Of a DNA stretch of 30,288 nucleotides, positions 25,221 to 30,288 are shown in pieces; position 1 is the stretch's first letter; each line of letters opens with the position of its first letter. The position numbers and the translations under genes are program-made. A model generated the notes under the pieces. It was not told the origin of the DNA and searched no databases. It saw nothing but the letters and a program-made list of their open reading frames with translations. The stretch comes from JAENVT01 sp031370825 (GTDB lineage Bacteria > Actinomycetota > Acidimicrobiia > Acidimicrobiales > Ilumatobacteraceae): NCBI GenBank assembly GCA_031370825.1, contig JANMRB010000022.1, positions 1-30,288 on the forward strand. The letters run 5' to 3'.

Positions 25221-27092
25221 ATGGTGCAGCGCCCGCCGACAGGCACGATTCCCGACACTCCCGGGTCGTATCAGTTCAAGGACGCGCTCGGTCGCGTGAT
25301 CTATGTCGGCAAGGCATCGAGCCTGCGTCAGCGACTCTCCAACTACTTCCAGGACCCCCGCAACATGCATCCGCGGACAGCCCAGATGGTTGCAACAGCG
25401 GAGTCGGTCGAGTGGATCGAGGTGCGCAACGAGGTCGAGGCGCTGATGCTCGAGTACAGCCTCATCAAGCAACACCGGCCGCGCTTCAACATCCGCCTGC
25501 GCGACGACAAGAGCTACCCATTCCTGGCAGTGACCCTGGATGAGCAGTTCCCGCGGGCGCTGGTCATGCGTGGCCGCAAACGCAAGGGCACCAAGTACTT
25601 CGGTCCGTATGCCCATGCCTACGCGATCCGCGACACCCTCGACCTCCTGCTTCGCAGTTTCCCGATCCGGACCTGCAGCCCTGGCAAGTTCAACGAGCAC
25701 CAGCGGCTGGGTCGACCGTGTCTGCTGTTCCACATCGAGAAGTGCAGCGGGCCGTGCGTCGGGGAGATCGACGAGGTTGCATACCGGCAACTGGTCGAAG
25801 AGCTGTGCGACTTCCTCGAGGGTGATACCGACGAGATCGTCAAGCGGCTCGACGCCGAAATGAGGTCGGCTTCGAACGCGATGGAATACGAGCGCGCCGC
25901 GCGGGTGCGCGACCGGCTGACAGCGGTCCGTCGGGCCATCGAAAAGCAGCAGATGGTCGCGGAACGCAGCGAAGACATCGACGTGATCGGTCTTGCCGAC
26001 GACGATCTCGAAGCTGCGGTGCAGATCTTCTACGTCCGCAAGGGACGGGTGGTCGGCCGGAAGGGTTTCGTCGTTGACAAGGTCGAAGATGTCAGCCCGG
26101 GCGGACTGATCGCTCGCATACTCGAGGAGCTGTACGGCGACGAACCTCCGCTCGGTGTCCCCAAGCAGGTCCTCGTGCCGGTCGATCCCGAGGATCTGCG
26201 AACGTACGAAGAGTGGTTGACGCTGATGCGCGGCTCCCGGGTGCAGATCCGCGTTCCGATGCGCGGCGACAAGCGCGAGCTGCACGAAACCGCCACGCGC
26301 AACGCCAAAGAAGAGTTCATGCGGCACCGGCTGCGCCGCGCAGGCGATCACAACGCGCGAAGCCGGGCGCTCACCGAGCTACAGGACCTGCTTGCGCTCC
26401 CGGAGGCACCGTTGCGGATCGAGTGCTACGACATGGCTCACCTGCAGGGCAGTGACTACGTGGGCTCGATGGTGGTGGTCGAGGACGGGTTGCCGAACAA
26501 GCGGGAGTACCGACGCTTCAAAGTCAGGGATGTGCCGGGAAATGACGATTACGCCGCGATGGAAGAGGTGTTGACCCGCCGGCTGACCGCTTACCTCGAC
26601 GAACGAGATCGTCCGCTCACCGAGTTCGGTCAGCGGCCCGGCAAGTTCTCGTATCCACCGCAACTGCTGCTCGTCGATGGCGGCAAGGGACAGTTGGCCG
26701 TCGCCGAACGCGTCGTCCGTTCACTCGGCCTCTTCGACGAGATCCCCATAGCGTCGTTGGCGAAGCGCTTCGAGGAGGTCTACACACCCGGGCGCAGCGA
26801 ACCCGTCGAGGTGCCGCGTGGCAGCGAGGCCCTGTTCATGCTCCAGCGAATCCGCGACGAGGCCCACAGATTCGCCAACACGTTCCACCGCGAGTTGCGT
26901 GGCAAGCGCATGACTGCCAGTTCGCTCGACGGCATCCCCGGCCTCGGCGAGGCGCGCAAGAAGAAGCTCGTCCAGGTGATGGGTGGGGTCAACTCGGTCA
27001 AGAAGGCATCACTCGAGGAGCTCAAGGCTCAGTCATTCCTGCCCGACGCTGTCGCCGAGGCGGTCTACGCCAAGTTCCACCCGGCAACATGA
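25221..27092 (+). CDS. uvrC: UvrABC excinuclease subunit C
   Basis: UvrC makes the two cuts flanking the lesion in complex with UvrB. The 623-aa protein is full length: GIY-YIG nuclease domain (PGSYQFKDALGRVIYVGKA, residues ~14-32), a UVR domain (AMEYERAARVRDRLTAVRRA near 215-235) that binds UvrB, the RNase H-like nuclease core (RIECYDMAHLQGSDYVGSMVV near 400-420, LLLVDGGKGQL near 480-490), and a C-terminal (HhH)2 DNA-binding domain (SLDGIPGLGEARKKKLVQVMG). The ATG at 25221 fits the family start and lies behind a -10 element. Its stop overlaps the methyltransferase start (ATGA). Confidence 0.97.
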   Translation: MVQRPPTGTIPDTPGSYQFKDALGRVIYVGKASSLRQRLSNYFQDPRNMHPRTAQMVATAESVEWIEVRNEVEALMLEYSLIKQHRPRFNIRLRDDKSYPFLAVTLDEQFPRALVMRGRKRKGTKYFGPYAHAYAIRDTLDLLLRSFPIRTCSPGKFNEHQRLGRPCLLFHIEKCSGPCVGEIDEVAYRQLVEELCDFLEGDTDEIVKRLDAEMRSASNAMEYERAARVRDRLTAVRRAIEKQQMVAERSEDIDVIGLADDDLEAAVQIFYVRKGRVVGRKGFVVDKVEDVSPGGLIARILEELYGDEPPLGVPKQVLVPVDPEDLRTYEEWLTLMRGSRVQIRVPMRGDKRELHETATRNAKEEFMRHRLRRAGDHNARSRALTELQDLLALPEAPLRIECYDMAHLQGSDYVGSMVVVEDGLPNKREYRRFKVRDVPGNDDYAAMEEVLTRRLTAYLDERDRPLTEFGQRPGKFSYPPQLLLVDGGKGQLAVAERVVRSLGLFDEIPIASLAKRFEEVYTPGRSEPVEVPRGSEALFMLQRIRDEAHRFANTFHRELRGKRMTASSLDGIPGLGEARKKKLVQVMGGVNSVKKASLEELKAQSFLPDAVAEAVYAKFHPAT

Positions 27093-27823
27093 CGGAACAC
27101 ATGAAGGACGACAGCCTGTGGGAGACCCACGCCGCGTGGTGGATCGAGGGTTTCACCGAGGGCGCCGACCCGGAGTACGAAGAGCAGATCCTGCCCTTGG
27201 CGGCAGCCGAGTTGGCCGGAGCGCGGCGGGTGCTGGACATCGGTTGCGGTGATGGTCAGATCAGCAGGCTGGCCGGACGGCTTGGCGCAGACGTGATCGG
27301 GATCGACCCGACGTGGAACTGCGTGAGGGTCGCCGCTCAACGAGGTGGGGCATCGTTTGCGCGGGGCGAGGCAGCAGCCCTGCCGTTCGCCGACGCGAGC
27401 TTCGACGCAGCAGTGGCCTGTCTCGTCTTCGAGCACATTCGCGACGTCGACGAGGCAATCGCCGAGGTTGGCCGGGTGCTCGAGCCCGGCGGTCGGTTCT
27501 GCTTCTTCTTGAACCATCCGTTGCTGCAGACCCCCAACAGTGGATGGATCGACGACCACGTGCTCGACCCTCCCGAGCAGTACTGGAGGATCGGCGCCTA
27601 TCTCGTCGAGCATGAGAGCGACGAGGAGGTCGACAAGGACGTGTTCATCCCATTCATCCACCGGCCGCTGAGCCGCTATGTCAACGCGCTCGCTGAAAAT
27701 GGATTGGTGATCGAGAGGATGCTGGAGCCTGCTCCACCCGACGGATTCCTCGAGCGCGCCCACGAGTACTACGACGCCGCGACCATCCCGCGGTTGCTGT
27801 ATCTCCGAACACGCAAGCTGTAG
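27089..27823 (+). CDS. Class I SAM-dependent methyltransferase
   Basis: The 244-aa protein has a Rossmann methyltransferase core. Motif I is VLDIGCGDGQISR near 48-60, the acidic residue ending strand 2 is in VIGIDP, motif II is FDAAVACLVFEHIRDVDEAI near 109-128, and GRVLEPGGRF is motif III. It resembles methyltransferase domain 11 proteins that act on small molecules. The start overlaps the uvrC stop, so it is translationally coupled to uvrC. This gene is not a usual member of the uvrC-rapZ cluster and its substrate is unknown. Confidence 0.88.
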   Translation: MTEHMKDDSLWETHAAWWIEGFTEGADPEYEEQILPLAAAELAGARRVLDIGCGDGQISRLAGRLGADVIGIDPTWNCVRVAAQRGGASFARGEAAALPFADASFDAAVACLVFEHIRDVDEAIAEVGRVLEPGGRFCFFLNHPLLQTPNSGWIDDHVLDPPEQYWRIGAYLVEHESDEEVDKDVFIPFIHRPLSRYVNALAENGLVIERMLEPAPPDGFLERAHEYYDAATIPRLLYLRTRKL

Positions 27824-27827
27824 GCAA

Positions 27828-27833
27828 TACGAT
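27828..27833 (+). promoter_or_regulatory. -10 element of rapZ, probably leaderless
   Basis: TACGAT matches TANNNT and ends 8 nt before the GTG at 27842, in the 18-bp gap after the methyltransferase gene. Confidence 0.45.
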
Positions 27834-27841
27834 TCCTGTCA

Positions 27842-28690
27842 GTGGCTGACATCGTCCTGATCACCGGATTGTCAGGCGCCGGGCGTTCGGGCGCCGCAGC
27901 GGTGCTGGAAGACCTCGGCTGGTACGTGATCGACAACTTGCCCACTTCATTGGTCGACACCATCGTCGAGTTGGCCAGCAAGCCCGGTAGCGACATCGAG
28001 CGATTGGCCCTGGTCTCCGGTCGACAGCACATCGATGTACTCCCAAAGGTCGCCGCACTTCGAGGCGACGGTCATCGGGTACGCATCGTCTTCCTCGACG
28101 CCACGACCGCTGAGCTCGTGAAGCGCTACGACTCGTCGCGGCGCAAGCACCCCTTGAACGCGGAGGCCGAAGGCCTCGTCGAGGCGATCGAGTTGGAGCG
28201 GTCGTTGCTCGATCCTGTCCGCGGTGCTGCCGATCTGGTGATCGATACGACCGACCTCAACATCCATCAGTTGAAAACCAAGTTGATCGCTGCCTTCGAC
28301 CAGACCGGCGACGGCCAACGGCTGCAGATAGCGATCGAGAGCTTCGGGTACAAGTACGGCCTGCCACTCGACGCTGACATCGTCATGGACGTGCGTTTCC
28401 TCCCCAATCCTCACTGGGAAGAGGCTTTGCGTCCGTTGACGGGCCACGATCCAGCGGTCCGGGATTTCGTGTTGGAGCGCTCTCACGCCTCCCAGTTCCT
28501 CGACGAGTTCGAGGCCATGATGGTCAGGCTCGTGCCCGCGTACGAGGCCGAGGGCAAGACATATCTGACGATCGCAATGGGCTGCACCGGGGGGCGCCAC
28601 CGCAGCGTCGCAGTTGCCGAAGAGCTGGCCGCTCGTCTTCGGGGTCGCGGCATAGCCGTCACCACCGGGCATCGCGACATCGCGCGCTGA
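27842..28690 (+). CDS. rapZ: RapZ/YvcJ-family nucleotide-binding protein
   Basis: The 282-aa protein has the P-loop GLSGAGRS at residues 9-16, with Arg in place of the usual Lys as in many actinobacterial homologues. LEDLGWYVIDNLP follows at once. The C-terminal domain has the diagnostic FGYKYGLPLDADIVMDVRFLPNPHW and the IAMGCTGGRHRS block. In enterobacteria RapZ is an RNA adaptor controlling glucosamine-6-phosphate synthase; in Gram-positives YvcJ is a GTP/ATP-hydrolysing protein of less clear role. It follows uvrC and the methyltransferase and precedes gap, but the usual neighbours yvcK and whiA are missing. Confidence 0.94.
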   Translation: MADIVLITGLSGAGRSGAAAVLEDLGWYVIDNLPTSLVDTIVELASKPGSDIERLALVSGRQHIDVLPKVAALRGDGHRVRIVFLDATTAELVKRYDSSRRKHPLNAEAEGLVEAIELERSLLDPVRGAADLVIDTTDLNIHQLKTKLIAAFDQTGDGQRLQIAIESFGYKYGLPLDADIVMDVRFLPNPHWEEALRPLTGHDPAVRDFVLERSHASQFLDEFEAMMVRLVPAYEAEGKTYLTIAMGCTGGRHRSVAVAEELAARLRGRGIAVTTGHRDIAR

Positions 28691-28695
28691 GCAAC

Positions 28696-28701
28696 TATCC
28701 T
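28696..28701 (+). promoter_or_regulatory. Candidate -10 element of the gap-pgk operon
   Basis: TATCCT fits a -10 box 32 nt before the gap ATG, giving a leader of about 26 nt. Unlike its neighbours this gene also has a Shine-Dalgarno sequence, GAAAGGA at 28718-28724. Confidence 0.4.
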
Positions 28702-28733
28702 CGGACTTTCGCTCAGTGAAAGGAACACCGCGC

Positions 28734-29756
28734 ATGACCGTCCGTGTCGGTATCAATGGCTTTGGTCGAATCGGCCGCAACTTCTTCCGCGCCGCGAAGC
28801 AGCGCGGAGTTGACATCGACTTCGTCGCTGTCAACGACCTCGGCTCGCTCGACACGATGGCGCACCTCCTCAAGTACGACTCCGTGCTCGGCATGCTGCC
28901 CAACACGATCAAGTCGCACAAGGACGGCATCTCGGTCGATGGGGATGTGTTGAAGGTGTTGTCGGAGCGAGATCCGAAGGCCTTGCCGTGGGGTGAGCTC
29001 GGCGTCGACCTCGTGATCGAATCGACCGGCATCTTCACCAAGCGCGAGACCGCCGCGTACCACTTGGAGGGTGGCGCGCCGCTGGTCATGGTCTCAGCGC
29101 CATGCGACGGCGCCGACGCAACGATCGTGTACGGCGTCAACCACAAGGACTTCGACTTCACGACTGACAAGGTCATCTCCAACGCCAGCTGCACCACCAA
29201 CTGCTTCGTGCCGATGGTCAAGATCCTCGACGACAACTTCGGAGTCGAGCAGGGATTGATGCAGACGGTGCACGCGTACACGGGCGACCAGATGCTGGTC
29301 GACGGCCCGCACAAGGACCTGCGTCGTGCGCGCGGCGCGGCGATCAACATCATTCCTACATCGACCGGCGCGGCTCGTGCCACCAGCCTCGTGCTGACGT
29401 CGATGAAGGGCAAGCTCGATGGCACCTCGCTGCGTGTGCCGGTGCCGACCGGCTCGATCGTCGACTTCACCGCAAACCTCAAGACGGCTGCAACCGTCGA
29501 CCAGATCAACGCGGCGTTCAAGAAGGCCGCGGCCAGCGGTCCGCTGAAGGGCATCGTGCGCTATTGCGACGACCCCATCGTGTCGAGTGACATCGTCACG
29601 GATCCGCATAGCAGCATCTTCGATGCCGGCCTGACGATGAGCATGGGCACGATGGTCAAGGTCCTTGCGTGGTACGACAACGAGTGGGGTTACTCCAACC
29701 GCCTCGTCGACACTGCGCTGTACGTCGGCCGCAAGATTCCCAAGAAAAGAAGATGA
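28734..29756 (+). CDS. gap: Glyceraldehyde-3-phosphate dehydrogenase
   Basis: The 340-aa protein is a type I GAPDH of glycolysis. It has NGFGRIGR at 8-15 for NAD binding, Asp35 (VAVND) which favours NAD over NADP, the catalytic Cys153 in SNASCTTNCF, the base His180, and the PHKDLRRARGAA phosphate-binding block. The C-terminal WYDNEWGYSNRLVD is complete. The ATG at 28734 is preceded by GAAAGGA; an in-frame GTG at 28716 lies on the ribosome-binding site and is less likely. Its TGA overlaps the pgk ATG (ATGA). Confidence 0.97.
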   Translation: MTVRVGINGFGRIGRNFFRAAKQRGVDIDFVAVNDLGSLDTMAHLLKYDSVLGMLPNTIKSHKDGISVDGDVLKVLSERDPKALPWGELGVDLVIESTGIFTKRETAAYHLEGGAPLVMVSAPCDGADATIVYGVNHKDFDFTTDKVISNASCTTNCFVPMVKILDDNFGVEQGLMQTVHAYTGDQMLVDGPHKDLRRARGAAINIIPTSTGAARATSLVLTSMKGKLDGTSLRVPVPTGSIVDFTANLKTAATVDQINAAFKKAAASGPLKGIVRYCDDPIVSSDIVTDPHSSIFDAGLTMSMGTMVKVLAWYDNEWGYSNRLVDTALYVGRKIPKKRR

Positions 29757-30288
29757 GCCGCATTCCAACGCTCGCCGATCTCGGTGACGTGTATGGCAAA
29801 CGGGTGCTGGTGCGTACGGATTTCATCGTTCCGATCGACGACGGAGTGATCACCGACGACTTCCGCATCCGCGCTGCGCTACCGACCATCCAGTGGCTCG
29901 TCGACCGTGGTGCTCAGGTGGTGTGCGCGTCGCACCTCGGTCGACCGAAGGGACAGCCGAACCCGAAGTACTCGATGGAACCTGTTAGGAAGCGTCTCGC
30001 CGAACTGGCACCCGGAGTCGAGCTGCTCGAGAACCTGCGCTTCCATCCCGGCGAGGAAGGCAACGATCCGCAGTTCGTCGCCTCGCTGATCGAGGGCATC
30101 GACGCGTACGTTGACGACGCCTTCGGCGCATGCCACCGCGCGCATGCATCGATTGTCGGGCCGCCACGAACGTTGCCATCCGCGATGGGCCTGCTGATGC
30201 AGAAAGAGGTCGAGGTCTTGCTCGGCCTGCGCAACGACCCGAAACGACCGTTCGTCGCCGTGCTCGGAGGCGCCAAGATCAGCGACAA
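29753..30288 (+). CDS. pgk: Phosphoglycerate kinase (3' end cut by window edge)
   Basis: The first 178 residues of PGK are visible and the frame is open at the window end. The N-terminal 3-phosphoglycerate domain has VLVRTDFIVPI at 18-28 (family consensus VLVRVDFNVPL), the SHLGRPKG loop near 59-66, LENLRFHPGEEGNDP near 93-107, and DDAFGACHRAHAS near 123-135; LGGAKISD is the last visible piece. The Asn of the DFN substrate motif is replaced by Ile25, which is unusual. The start overlaps the gap stop in an ATGA, so the two glycolytic genes are coupled. Confidence 0.95.
   Translation, partial: MSRIPTLADLGDVYGKRVLVRTDFIVPIDDGVITDDFRIRAALPTIQWLVDRGAQVVCASHLGRPKGQPNPKYSMEPVRKRLAELAPGVELLENLRFHPGEEGNDPQFVASLIEGIDAYVDDAFGACHRAHASIVGPPRTLPSAMGLLMQKEVEVLLGLRNDPKRPFVAVLGGAKISD

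Noticed and set aside
27947..29554. Minus-strand open frame of 535 aa
   Set aside because: It is antisense to rapZ and gap, both clear genes, and has no motif of its own.

Overview
The window is high-GC chromosomal DNA of bacterial type, about 62-65% GC by eye. It looks like an actinobacterium, most likely from a deep branch such as Acidimicrobiia. The reasons are the clustered uvrB/uvrA/uvrC genes running into rapZ, gap and pgk, a deazaflavin (F420)-dependent Ddn-family protein, an actinobacterial/Gram-positive type LexA box (GAAC-N4-GTTC), and many genes that appear to be transcribed without a leader from TANNNT -10 elements. The taxonomic placement is inference.

Bases 1-5750 hold a minus-strand operon: a PEP-utilising phosphohistidine-domain protein, a short-chain dehydrogenase, and an amidase cut by the window edge. 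Divergent from it, on the plus strand, are an inositol-monophosphatase-family phosphatase, an alpha/beta hydrolase and a Ddn-family protein.

Bases 5750-6914 hold the most unusual locus: a 335-aa fusion of an excisionase/MerR-like helix-turn-helix, a GHKL ATPase and a C-terminal STAS-like (DUF4325-type) domain. It is preceded by three tandem 10-bp repeats, an 11-bp palindrome and a -10 element next to the start codon.

Bases 6942-16110 are an aromatic-catabolism island. They hold homoprotocatechuate 2,3-dioxygenase (hpaD), 2-oxo-hept-4-ene-1,7-dioate hydratase (hpaH type) and a luciferase-like monooxygenase in one minus-strand operon. The oxygenase subunit of 4-hydroxyphenylacetate 3-monooxygenase (hpaB) is divergent from it. 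A second VOC protein, an intradiol dioxygenase of hydroxyquinol/catechol type, an ADH/HbpS-like/HpaI-type aldolase operon and an IclR regulator follow. HpaB, HpaD, the hydratase and the aldolase would carry 4-hydroxyphenylacetate through homoprotocatechuate ring cleavage to C3/C4 products. The semialdehyde dehydrogenase, isomerase, decarboxylase and flavin reductase are not in the window.

Bases 16371-30288 are the housekeeping section: uvrB, a convergent GAF-GGDEF(degenerate)-EAL protein, uvrA, an MFS transporter, a convergent rhomboid-like membrane protein, uvrC, a methyltransferase, rapZ, gap and the start of pgk. uvrB and uvrA each carry a SOS box at the promoter. The uvrA box lies between uvrA and the divergent c-di-GMP gene. 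The yvcK and whiA genes usually found between rapZ and gap in actinobacteria are absent here.

Across the window, most first-of-transcript genes have TANNNT 6-8 nt before the start codon. Genes inside operons instead have Shine-Dalgarno sequences or ATGA overlaps.
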